Assembly (NCBI GenBank): GCA_900552145.1
Contig: URYW01000047.1
Coordinates: forward strand, 1 to 14,007
Origin: an uncultured Collinsella sp.
Lineage (GTDB): Bacteria; Actinomycetota; Coriobacteriia; Coriobacteriales; Coriobacteriaceae
Direction: 5' to 3'
Length of the DNA stretch: 14,007 nt
Shown here: one piece after another, positions 1 to 5,873 of the stretch
Position numbering within the stretch: the first letter of the stretch is position 1
How the letters are laid out: the number at the start of each line of letters is the position of its first letter
Notes under the pieces: generated by a model
What the model saw: the letters and a program-made list of their open reading frames with translations, nothing else
Database searches by the model: none
Told to the model about the DNA's origin: nothing
Made by a program: the position numbers and the translations under genes

Positions 1-554
1 CCGAGATCTACAACGCCGAGACCGGTATGTACGAGCTCAAGGGCGAGGGTGTTGAGTACACGAGCGCCCAGATGGTCGATTACTGGGAGAAGCTCGTCGA
101 CACCTATCCCATCATCTCCATCGAGGACGGCATGGCCGAGGAGGACTGGGACGGCTGGGTTGAGCTCACCCGTCGCATTGGCAACAAGGTGCAGCTGGTG
201 GGCGACGACCTGTTCGTCACCAACACCGGGCGTCTCAAGAAGGGCATCGAGCTGGGCGCCGCCAACGCGATTCTGGTCAAGGTCAACCAGATCGGCACGC
301 TCACCGAGTCGCTGGAGGCTATCGAGACCGCCAAGGAGGCCGGCTACGCTTGCATCGTGAGCCACCGTTCTGGCGAGACCGAGGACTCCACGATCGCCGA
401 CCTGGTCGTGGGTGTTAACGCCGGTCAGATTAAGTCGGGCGCCCCGTGCCGCAGCGACCGTATCGCCAAGTACAACCAGCTCATCCGTATCGAGGACGAG
501 CTCGAGGGCAGCGCGCGCTACGCCGGCAAGTCTGCGTTCTACAACATTCGCTAG
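1..554 (+). CDS. eno: Enolase (phosphopyruvate hydratase), C-terminal part
   Basis: The open frame enters from the left edge (first full codon at base 3) and ends at TAG 552-554, giving the last 183 residues of a protein that is usually about 430 long. Enolase interconverts 2-phosphoglycerate and phosphoenolpyruvate in glycolysis. The C-terminal barrel signatures are all visible: ISIEDGMAEEDWDGW and LVGDDLFVTN (Mg-binding Glu and Asp), ILVKVNQIGTLTE (catalytic Lys), SHRSGETEDSTIADL (substrate loop) and GQIKSGAPCRSDR (second active-site Lys). The frame is intact and no key residue is missing. The gene is followed by an intrinsic terminator, so it probably ends its own transcript. The N-terminal part and the promoter lie outside the window. 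Confidence 0.98.
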   Translation, partial: EIYNAETGMYELKGEGVEYTSAQMVDYWEKLVDTYPIISIEDGMAEEDWDGWVELTRRIGNKVQLVGDDLFVTNTGRLKKGIELGAANAILVKVNQIGTLTESLEAIETAKEAGYACIVSHRSGETEDSTIADLVVGVNAGQIKSGAPCRSDRIAKYNQLIRIEDELEGSARYAGKSAFYNIR

Positions 555-626
555 GCAGCGGCGTGTGCGAGGGCGGGGCTGACTCGGATTCGCCTCGCTT
601 CCGTCGGGCACTGTTGAGCACCATTG

Positions 627-658
627 GGCGCTGGGCCATACGGCTCAGCGCCTTTTTT
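627..658 (+). terminator. Intrinsic terminator after enolase
   Basis: An 11-bp GC-rich stem (627-637 with 642-652, one G-U pair, loop ATAC) is followed directly by six T residues. It lies 72 bases after the enolase stop and before the promoter of the next unit. Confidence 0.9.
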
Positions 659-697
659 ATGTCGAGCAAAGGCTGGCGAAGGCGGTGCGGGCGCTCG

Positions 698-706
698 TGC
701 TATAAC
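698..706 (+). promoter_or_regulatory. Extended -10 promoter for the septum protein / ppx unit
   Basis: TGCTATAAC matches the extended -10 form TGnTATAAT with one mismatch. No convincing -35 box is seen upstream, as is allowed for extended -10 promoters. It sits just after the enolase terminator and about 44 bases before the ATG at 750, which has a weak AAGG ribosome site at 741-744. Confidence 0.5.
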
Positions 707-749
707 TAAAAGACTTAGCGCAAACAAACCTCAACCGCACAAGGCGCAC

Positions 750-1520
750 ATGGATCAGATTTACGACAACAGGTACTATTCCGCCGGTTCGCGTGAGCCG
801 TCACTTCGCCGTGCGCGCACGGTGCAGCTCAGCGGGTCCGATTACGCCGGTGCCGACCGCTCCACGCAGCGACCGACAAGTGCCTCACACTCCCGTGCTC
901 AGGTGAATACGTCGACGGACCGCCCGCCACGTTCGGTGCGCCCGGCGCATTCGGAGCATGCTCAGCGTTCCTCGGCTCAAACGCATGAAAAGCCGAGTAG
1001 GCCCTCGAACCGTCTTTCAGGCTCGGACTTCATGCATTACGCCAACGACAACGCGGTGGTCAAGGCAATCTACGACTTTACTCACGGTCCCCAGCGAGGG
1101 CTGTTTGTTGGCATTGTCGTCGCCCTGGCGCTTGTGAGCCTGTATTTCCCCGTGCGCGACCTGTATGTGGCAAAACGCTCGAGCGACATCTTGGCCAAGC
1201 AGGTCGAGATTCGCGAGCAATATAACGACGACCTGCAAAAAAGCGTCGACAAGCTGCTCTCGGAGGAGGGTATCAAGGACGCGGCATCCGAGGACCTGGG
1301 CCTGGTGATGCCCGGCGAGAAGAGGATTGAAGTGCAGGGCCTGGACGACGATTCGGATGCCTCGTCGAGCAAAAAGTCCTCAAACGCCAAGAAGGCCAGC
1401 GAAGTGGCCAAGGAAATCGAAGAAGTCGGTAAGGACGCGCCGTGGTACATCCAAGCGCTCGACATGCTGTTTGGGTTTAACGGCGTCGAGGGTCAGACGG
1501 TCGTGTCCAACGGCAAATAG
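750..1520 (+). CDS. Septum formation initiator family protein (FtsB/DivIC-like)
   Basis: A 256-residue single-pass membrane protein of the FtsB/DivIC family, which in other bacteria bridges FtsQ/DivIB and FtsL in the divisome. Residues 1-115 are a polar, Ser/Arg/Pro-rich cytoplasmic tail that carries the motif LSGSD twice (27-31 and 89-93). A membrane helix spans about 117-134, followed by a heptad-like coiled coil (about 143-180). The family hallmark EDLGLVMPGEKRIEV is at 181-195. A Lys/Ser/Glu-rich linker and a hydrophobic C-terminal segment (PWYIQALDMLFGF) follow. The ATG at 750 was chosen because the reading frame upstream runs through the terminator and promoter. Ppx begins 20 bases downstream, so the two are probably cotranscribed. 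In many actinobacteria the order is eno - divIC - DUF501 - ppx; the DUF501 gene is absent here. Confidence 0.88.
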   Translation: MDQIYDNRYYSAGSREPSLRRARTVQLSGSDYAGADRSTQRPTSASHSRAQVNTSTDRPPRSVRPAHSEHAQRSSAQTHEKPSRPSNRLSGSDFMHYANDNAVVKAIYDFTHGPQRGLFVGIVVALALVSLYFPVRDLYVAKRSSDILAKQVEIREQYNDDLQKSVDKLLSEEGIKDAASEDLGLVMPGEKRIEVQGLDDDSDASSSKKSSNAKKASEVAKEIEEVGKDAPWYIQALDMLFGFNGVEGQTVVSNGK

Positions 1521-1540
1521 CGCCCGGAGGGGAGCTCGCA

Positions 1541-2542
1541 ATGACAAATTGCAAACGCTATAAGGTGGCCGCGATCGACCTGGGAACGGTGTCGTCGCGA
1601 CTGGTGTTGGCCCAGGTCGAGGGCGGGGCGATCGTGGAATCGTCCAAGCATACCGAGATTACCGATCTGGGTGAGGGCGTGGACGCGACGGGCCGCTTTT
1701 GCGAGACGGCCGTTGAGCGCGTGCTCGCTGCGTGCCGCATGTTTGTGGACGAGGCTCGTGCCTTTGGGGCCGCGTGCATCTGCACCACCTGCACGAGCGC
1801 CGCGCGCGATGCGTCCAACGCCGCCCTGCTGCTGGACGGCCTGCACGAGCTGGGGCTTGAGCCGCAGGTGATTCCGGGTGAGGTCGAGGCACGCCTGACG
1901 TTTTTTGGCGTGGCGCACGACTTTGCCGGCGAGCGCATCATTGTTGCCGATTCGGGTGGCGGATCCACGGAGCTCGCGACGGGCGTCTATGCGCCGGAGC
2001 GTGGCGTCTTTGCGCTAGAAGGGACGCGCTCGCTGGACATTGGCTGCCGTCGTGTGACGGAGCGTTTTTTCTCGGTGCTGCCACCCACGGGCGGCGAGCT
2101 TGCTGCCGCTGCCGCGTGGGCAGGCGAGCAGTTCACCGCCTATTTTGAAGGCCTGCCCAGCGACTTTGAGCGCGCCGAGCGTCTGGTCGCGGTGGGCGGC
2201 ACGGTGACTACGCTGGTGGCTCTGGTCCACGAGCTGGAACCGTACGATTCGAGCTTTGTTCACCTACGCGAGCTGTCGCTGGAGCAGGTCTCGGCCGCTA
2301 TCGAGCGCATGTCTGCGTTGGATGTTGCAGGCATTGCCGCGGTGCCGGGCGTGCAGCCCAAGCGCGCGAACGTGATCTTGGCAGGTGCCGTGGTGATTCG
2401 CGCGCTCATGCGAGCCGGCGGCTACAAGACGCTCACCGTAAGCGAGAACAGCCTACTCGCTGGCATGGCCGCCACCATCAACGAGGTTCTCGACGGCGCG
2501 ACTCCCACCATCGCCTGGACCCCCACTCTCAGCACCCTCTAA
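1541..2542 (+). CDS. Ppx/GppA-family phosphatase (exopolyphosphatase / pppGpp phosphohydrolase type)
   Basis: A 333-residue protein of the ASKHA-fold Ppx/GppA family, which hydrolyses polyphosphate or pppGpp. It is the short two-lobed form common in actinobacteria, without the extra C-terminal HD domain. Visible motifs: AAIDLGTVSSRLVLA (10-24, first phosphate loop), CTTCTSAARDASN (81-93), IPGEVEARLTFFG (111-123, with E116 the likely catalytic Glu), VADSGGGSTEL (135-145, second phosphate loop), SLDIGCRRVTERF (164-176) and AVGGTVTTLVAL (217-228). The first loop has GTVSSR where GTNSxR is usual. A strong Shine-Dalgarno run at 1526-1534 sets the start. It follows the septum protein by 20 bases. 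The sequence alone does not show whether the substrate is polyphosphate or pppGpp. Confidence 0.93.
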   Translation: MTNCKRYKVAAIDLGTVSSRLVLAQVEGGAIVESSKHTEITDLGEGVDATGRFCETAVERVLAACRMFVDEARAFGAACICTTCTSAARDASNAALLLDGLHELGLEPQVIPGEVEARLTFFGVAHDFAGERIIVADSGGGSTELATGVYAPERGVFALEGTRSLDIGCRRVTERFFSVLPPTGGELAAAAAWAGEQFTAYFEGLPSDFERAERLVAVGGTVTTLVALVHELEPYDSSFVHLRELSLEQVSAAIERMSALDVAGIAAVPGVQPKRANVILAGAVVIRALMRAGGYKTLTVSENSLLAGMAATINEVLDGATPTIAWTPTLSTL

Positions 2543-2547
2543 ATAAT

Positions 2548-2610
2548 TTGCGGTGAAATACGGACTAAAATCGCCCTTTCGGGCGCCAAACAGTCCCTAT
2601 TCCACCGCAA
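2548..2610. repeat. Long inverted repeat with a nested hairpin, downstream of ppx
   Basis: TTGCGGTGAAATACGGACT (2548-2566) pairs with 2592-2610 at 17 of 19 positions. Nested inside is a 5-bp hairpin (2572-2576 with 2581-2585). Read on the minus strand, the inner loop is the GNRA tetraloop GAAA and the stem is followed by ATTTTAG, so it could terminate the minus-strand ATPase gene. On the plus strand there is no T tract after the outer stem, so it is a poor terminator for ppx. The sequence may be part of the same repetitive insertion as the adjacent REP-like unit. Confidence 0.8.
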
Positions 2611-2617
2611 CTCAACA

Positions 2618-2655
2618 GCCGGCACCTGGGGACAGTCCTTGCGGGGCGTCCCCAC
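2618..2655 (+). repeat. REP-like dispersed repeat, copy A
   Basis: It begins GCCGGCACCTGGGGACAGTC and continues to CCTTGC, then GGGGCGTCCCCAC, itself a small hairpin. The first 25 bases closely match the minus strand of copy B at 11421-11471 and more weakly copy C at 13932-13979. It lies immediately beyond the ATPase stop codon (2661). No REP-associated transposase is present in the window. Confidence 0.7.
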
Positions 2656-2660
2656 AGCGC

Positions 2661-3962
2661 CTATGCCAGCTTGTCGATTTGCCCAATCTCCCAAAGCGGA
2701 ATATTGACGAGCATGCCCTCGTCTCTATATGCCGCCAGGGAGCTCCTCACGCAACGCTCGAGCTTGAATTTTTCGCAGGCTATTTTCAGACTCTTCGCTT
2801 TAAGGTTCTCTGCCGCCTTGACCTCAAGCGGAAGCACGGTTCCCGCATGGTCGATGGCAAAGTCGGTTTCGGCATTGCCAGAGGTAGAGGACCAATACGC
2901 GGGAGTTTTGTCCTGGAGCAAAAGCTCCTGCGCGACGTATTGTTCGGTCAGCGAACCTTTGAACTCGGTAAAAACAGCGGATCCGTTAAGAACGATGGCC
3001 GGAGAGAGACCGGAGAGCGCTCCGAGGATGCCGGTGTCGATGCAGAACAGTTTGAAGCCCGAGAGGTCTTCGTAGCTCGAGAGCGGCGCCTTTAGAGCGG
3101 AAACACGTGGCACCTTATGAACGATTCCGTAGTCCGTGAGCCACTGGAGGCTTTCCTCGAAATCGCGTGCGCGCGCTCCGGGGCGAAGGGCGCCATAGAC
3201 AAACTTCTTGTTCTCTTTGGCAAGCTGGCCGGGAAGGGATTTCCAAACCAACCTCATGCGCTCGATGATGCGGGCGGGTGCATGTTTGCCAAAATCGGAT
3301 TCGTAAGCCTCGATGATTTGCTGCTGAAGCCTTCGGGCTTCGATGAAGTCGCGTGTCTCGGCGAAAGCGGAGACAACTTCGGGCATACCGCCGACAACAA
3401 GGTATTCCTTGAGCAAGTGTTCGAGCTTTTCGGTAACGTTTGCTAGAAGGTTCATGTCTGCGGCAAGGATGGCGTCGGCGAGCGGGTCGCCGTCGACGGC
3501 ACGAACGAACTCGGCGAACCCCATGGGACGCATGGTGAGCTGGTCGATTTTGCCGACGGGAAATGACTCGTTTTCGCGTCGGAGCGCGAGGCCCATATAG
3601 GAACCGGCTGCTACGATGTGGTATTCGGGTGCAAGCTCGTTGAAGTACTTGAGCGAGGTGATCCCGCGCGGGGCCTCTTGGATCTCGTCGAAGATGATGA
3701 GCGTGTCTGCTGGCGTTACAGTTTGGCCACGAAGGAGTTCTATCTGGGAGATGATGCGCTTGGGGTCGAGGTCCCCATCGAACAGCGAGCGTGTGCTCGG
3801 CTCGAGCATAAAGTCAAAACGAATGACGTTTCGATACTGCTGGCTTGCGAATTCGTTAAGAAGCCAAGTCTTTCCTGTCTGGCGGGCTCCCTTAAGCAAG
3901 AGAGGTTTGCGATTCGTCCTTGATTTCCAAGCGATAAGTTCGCTCATAAGCTGTCGCTGCAT
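2661..3962 (-). CDS. AAA-family ATP-binding protein with C-terminal DUF4143 domain
   Basis: A 433-residue P-loop ATPase of the large prokaryotic family pairing an AAA domain with a DUF4143, PD-(D/E)XK-like C-terminus. The cellular role of this family is largely undefined. Visible parts: Walker A GARQTGKT (25-32), Walker B TLIIFDEIQ (87-95), a sensor-like AAGSYMG (118-124), MRPMGFAEFV (144-153), and a nuclease-fold signature ETDFAIDHAGTVLPLEVKA (365-383) with D367, E380 and K382. The ATG at 3962 was preferred over an in-frame TTG 12 bases upstream because GGGAGG (3967-3972) lies just before it. Base composition is visibly more AT-rich than the neighbouring genes. The gene stands alone between a repeat-rich 3' flank and a tandem-repeat array at its promoter, which suggests horizontal acquisition. 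The frame is intact. Confidence 0.92.
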   Translation of the reverse strand: MQRQLMSELIAWKSRTNRKPLLLKGARQTGKTWLLNEFASQQYRNVIRFDFMLEPSTRSLFDGDLDPKRIISQIELLRGQTVTPADTLIIFDEIQEAPRGITSLKYFNELAPEYHIVAAGSYMGLALRRENESFPVGKIDQLTMRPMGFAEFVRAVDGDPLADAILAADMNLLANVTEKLEHLLKEYLVVGGMPEVVSAFAETRDFIEARRLQQQIIEAYESDFGKHAPARIIERMRLVWKSLPGQLAKENKKFVYGALRPGARARDFEESLQWLTDYGIVHKVPRVSALKAPLSSYEDLSGFKLFCIDTGILGALSGLSPAIVLNGSAVFTEFKGSLTEQYVAQELLLQDKTPAYWSSTSGNAETDFAIDHAGTVLPLEVKAAENLKAKSLKIACEKFKLERCVRSSLAAYRDEGMLVNIPLWEIGQIDKLA

Positions 3963-3985
3963 ATTGCCTCCCAACCCTCTCGGTT

Positions 3986-3991
3986 AGTATA
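3986..3991 (-). promoter_or_regulatory. Candidate -10 box of the ATPase gene
   Basis: On the minus strand TATACT lies about 24 bases upstream of the ATG at 3962 and would give a leader of roughly 17 bases. No good -35 is visible at the usual distance. That region runs into the first 33-bp tandem repeat, so a factor bound there could control this promoter. Confidence 0.5.
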
Positions 3992-4005
3992 AGGCCATTT
4001 GGGTG

Positions 4006-4088
4006 TTTCCATCGGAAAATGTGCGAGACAACCACGTTTTTCCATCGGAAAATGTGCGAGACAACCAGGTTTTTCCATCGGAAAATGT
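4006..4088. repeat. 33-bp tandem repeats upstream of the ATPase gene
   Basis: Three consecutive copies start at 4006, 4039 and 4072 with an exact 33-base period. The first two are complete and differ at one base; the third is cut off after about 17 bases. Each begins TTTCCATCGGAAAATGTGCG and continues GAGACAACCA. The core TTTCC-ATC-GGAAA is an inverted repeat, so each unit carries a palindromic half-site pair. The array abuts the ATPase -10 region. The spacing is regular, but there are no unique spacers between copies, so it is not a CRISPR array. Confidence 0.9.
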
Positions 4089-4170
4089 GGTAGGAAACTC
4101 ATTGGGTGGGCGGAAAAAGTAGTCAAAAAAGCCCCGTCCCAAATGAGCTGCTCTGCAGTTGACGGCGTCC

Positions 4171-4210
4171 AAAAGAAACGAGCCCGCATCCCTGGGGAAC
4201 ACGGGCTCGC
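4171..4210 (-). terminator. Intrinsic terminator after tRNA-Leu
   Basis: On the minus strand the sequence reads GCGAGCCCG, a loop of about 14 bases, CGGGCTCG, then TTTCTTTT. It starts 12 bases beyond the tRNA CCA end and would end the tRNA transcript. A second minus-strand T6 run at 4125-4130, after GGGACGGGGC, could serve as backup but has only a short imperfect stem. Confidence 0.85.
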
Positions 4211-4221
4211 AAGCAATCATA

Positions 4222-4306
4222 TGGTAGGGGCGGTGGGACTCGAACCCACAATCCTTGCGGCGAGAGATTTTAAGTCTCCTGCGTATGCCAATTCCGCCAC
4301 GCCCCC
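4222..4306 (-). tRNA. tRNA-Leu (anticodon UAA)
   Basis: An 85-base type II (long variable arm) tRNA on the minus strand with CCA encoded (4222-4224). The acceptor stem GGGGGCG pairs with CGCCCCT with a terminal G-U. T8-G9 and the D arm with AATTGGCA are normal. The anticodon loop CTTAAAA places anticodon UAA at 4270-4272, reading UUA (and UUG by wobble). A long variable arm and the T arm GTGGG-TTCGAGT-CCCAC follow. It lies 31 bases downstream of the helical-repeat protein gene and may be cotranscribed with it, although a closer tRNA promoter cannot be excluded. Confidence 0.97.
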
Positions 4307-4337
4307 GTGAGACTAGAAGTCTAGCACAAGCCGTCCG

Positions 4338-4961
4338 TTACGCGTTGACGGCCATCGAGTGTTGGCCCGACTTCTCCAGGAACTCTTGGAACTTTGCCTC
4401 GTCGCCCTTGTTTTGATACTGCAGGGCCAGCAGGTACTCCAGTCGGCAGCGCTTGACCGGGTCGTCGCCGACATCCTCGAGCATGCGCTCCAGCTCGGGA
4501 ATGTCGTTGTGGCGCTTGAGGATCATCGTGTCGTACATCAGCTGGCATTCGTGTGCGACCGCCTCGGCCTGACCGCCCTCAAAGCCCTTGATCTCGTGCA
4601 GAAGCTCCTTGGACTTTTTGCGGTCCTCCTGGCCAACGTAGTAGTTAAAGGCTTTGATCACCAGGTCGACGCGCTGCATCTTGGGGAGGTTGAGTCCCAG
4701 CAGCAGGTCGAACATCTCGCTGGCACGCTCGTGGTCCTCGCGCAGCAGATAGGAGTTCAGACGCAGGTAGTCGCGGTTGTAGCGCGGGTACAGCATGCTG
4801 GTGAGTTTGCCGTCGAGCAAACGATCGAACTCGTCCCACTGCTTGGCGGCCATCAATTGCTGCAGGCGTTTAAACGTGGTGCGTTTTTTGACGCTAAAGA
4901 ACACCGACACGGCGATGCAGATGATAACGACGGCGGTCCAGAGGGTGCGGGAATCGGGCAT
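4338..4961 (-). CDS. Membrane-anchored helical (TPR-like) repeat protein, function unknown
   Basis: A 207-residue protein that I do not recognise as a named family. An N-terminal membrane anchor spans about residues 8-24 (WTAVVIICIAVSVFFSV), followed by a basic stop-transfer stretch (KKRTTFKR). The remainder is almost entirely amphipathic helix, with paired helices resembling TPRs (for example DEFDRLLDGKL, YLRLNSYLLREDHERASEMF, RLEYLLALQYQNKGDEAKFQEFL). This suggests a cytoplasmic scaffold tethered to the membrane. The start at 4961 is supported by AAGGAC (4968-4973) seven bases upstream. The gene is transcribed divergently from the PTS IIB gene and followed closely by tRNA-Leu. No catalytic motif is seen. 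Confidence 0.8.
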   Translation of the reverse strand: MPDSRTLWTAVVIICIAVSVFFSVKKRTTFKRLQQLMAAKQWDEFDRLLDGKLTSMLYPRYNRDYLRLNSYLLREDHERASEMFDLLLGLNLPKMQRVDLVIKAFNYYVGQEDRKKSKELLHEIKGFEGGQAEAVAHECQLMYDTMILKRHNDIPELERMLEDVGDDPVKRCRLEYLLALQYQNKGDEAKFQEFLEKSGQHSMAVNA

Positions 4962-5016
4962 ATTAGGGTCCTTAGTCGCTCATAAAGCGAGCGGTATGAC
5001 AACACGTACTAGATGT

Positions 5017-5046
5017 ATTATACGCAGCGCGCAAGCAAACTGGCAT
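5017..5046 (-). promoter_or_regulatory. Promoter of the TPR-like gene (and perhaps tRNA-Leu)
   Basis: The minus strand has a perfect -10 TATAAT (5017-5022). With an 18-base spacer there is a partial -35 ATGCCA (5041-5046, four of six matches). The predicted start is about 50 bases upstream of the ATG at 4961. Confidence 0.65.
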
Positions 5047-5084
5047 AAAAGCTCATCGAGGCCGAGTGCCATCGCTCGCTGCGG

Positions 5085-5115
5085 TACACTTACCTAAAGT
5101 AAACCATGAAGGGAG
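5085..5115 (+). promoter_or_regulatory. Candidate -10 and ribosome site for the PTS IIB gene
   Basis: TACACT (5085-5090) is a plausible -10 box, but no recognisable -35 lies at 16-18 bases upstream. A clear ribosome site AAGGGAG (5109-5115) lies nine bases before the ATG at 5125. The ribosome site is convincing; the promoter is tentative. Confidence 0.4.
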
Positions 5116-5124
5116 ACATTACCT

Positions 5125-5412
5125 ATGAAGAAGATCGTTTTGGCTTGCGGTGCTGGCGCTGCTACCTCCACGCTCGTTGCCCAGAAGGTCGCTACCCTGC
5201 TCGACGCCAACGGTTATGCCGACAAGTACGAGATCGTGCAGTGCGCCATCTCCGAGGCCAAGGATTACTGCGACGAGGGCGCTGACCTGCTGATCGCCAC
5301 CACCGTTGCCCCCGAGGGCCTCACCTGCCCGTACGTGAGTGGCGTGCCCTTCATGACCGGCATGAACCGCGTTGCCGCCGAGAAGGCCGTTCTCGACGTC
5401 ATGGCTCAGTAG
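5125..5412 (+). CDS. PTS sugar transporter subunit IIB, galactitol (GatB) type
   Basis: A 95-residue single-domain IIB protein. In the phosphotransferase system, IIB carries a phosphocysteine between IIA and the sugar bound by IIC. The N-terminus MKKIVLACGAGAATSTLVAQKV is the GatB-type phosphate loop, with C8 as the expected phosphorylated residue. The length is normal for the family. No IIA or IIC gene lies in the window, so its partners must be encoded elsewhere or it has another role. The next gene, a VOC-domain protein, starts 11 bases after the stop, so the two are probably one transcript ending at the terminator at 5823-5854. The sugar specificity cannot be read from this sequence. Confidence 0.87.
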   Translation: MKKIVLACGAGAATSTLVAQKVATLLDANGYADKYEIVQCAISEAKDYCDEGADLLIATTVAPEGLTCPYVSGVPFMTGMNRVAAEKAVLDVMAQ

Positions 5413-5423
5413 GCGCTGACTGC

Positions 5424-5798
5424 ATGAGTGAGCAGAACGCCAACCCGGTAGAGCTCTTTGGTATGCGCGTTGCCCATGTGGGCATTAACGCCACCGACCC
5501 GGCAGACGCCCTGGAGATCGCGGAGCTGTTCTCGACGATGATGGGCCTGCCCGTCATCGAGACCCCGGTTTCGTACTCCAACGATTCGCTGGTCGAGATC
5601 ATGAAGCAGAACGGTCGTGGCACCAAGGGCCACATCGGCTTTGCCGTTAACGACATCGATGCAGCTGAGAAGTGGTTTGCCGAGCGCGGGCTCGAGGTCA
5701 ACGAAGAGTCGCGCGCGCTGCTGCCCGACGGTGGTACCAAGCTCGTGTACTTTAAGCGCGAGTTCGCCGGTTTCGCCGTGCACCTGTGCCGCGAGTAG
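5424..5798 (+). CDS. VOC-domain protein resembling the C-terminal extension of some KDPG aldolases
   Basis: A 124-residue protein of the vicinal oxygen chelate (glyoxalase/bleomycin-resistance) superfamily. The motifs FGMRVAHVGIN (12-22), DSLVEIMKQNGRGTKGHIGFAVNDID (54-79) and LVYFKREFAGFAVHLC (107-122) follow the VOC repeat order. H18, E59, H70 and H120 are candidate metal ligands. From memory, the same pattern occurs as a C-terminal extension of KDPG/KHG aldolases in gut Firmicutes and related bacteria; here it stands alone. The start ATG lacks a strong ribosome site and follows the IIB stop by 11 bases, consistent with translational coupling. Pairing with a PTS subunit hints at sugar-acid metabolism, which is inference. 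A simple glyoxalase-like or binding role is also possible. Confidence 0.82.
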   Translation: MSEQNANPVELFGMRVAHVGINATDPADALEIAELFSTMMGLPVIETPVSYSNDSLVEIMKQNGRGTKGHIGFAVNDIDAAEKWFAERGLEVNEESRALLPDGGTKLVYFKREFAGFAVHLCRE

Positions 5799-5822
5799 CG
5801 CACAAGCTGTCATAGCTAGCAA

Positions 5823-5854
5823 AAAGGGATAGGGCTGCGTGGCCCTATCCCTTT
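5823..5854. terminator. Bidirectional intrinsic terminator between VOC and kinase genes
   Basis: A perfect 13-bp stem AAAGGGATAGGGC (5823-5835) with 5842-5854 and a 6-base loop. The plus strand ends in CTTTATTTAT and the minus strand in CCCTTTTTGC. It serves the convergent VOC gene (ends 5798) and histidine kinase gene (ends 5874). Confidence 0.92.
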
Positions 5855-5873
5855 ATTTATGCCGAGGGGCTTC

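Noticed and set aside
4006..4088. CRISPR array
   Set aside because: The 33-base units abut directly with no unique spacers, only about 2.5 copies exist, and no cas gene is nearby.
4222..4306. tRNA-Leu as an attachment site for the ATPase island
   Set aside because: No second copy of the tRNA 3' end is visible near 2540-2660 and no integrase gene is present. The terminator between them is intact.
3999..4310. Plus-strand open frame with a repeated SIGKCARQP peptide ending in GLEPTILAARDFKSPAYANSATPP
   Set aside because: It is the antisense of tRNA-Leu joined to the 33-bp repeats. This peptide is a well-known spurious product of reading a tRNA gene backwards.
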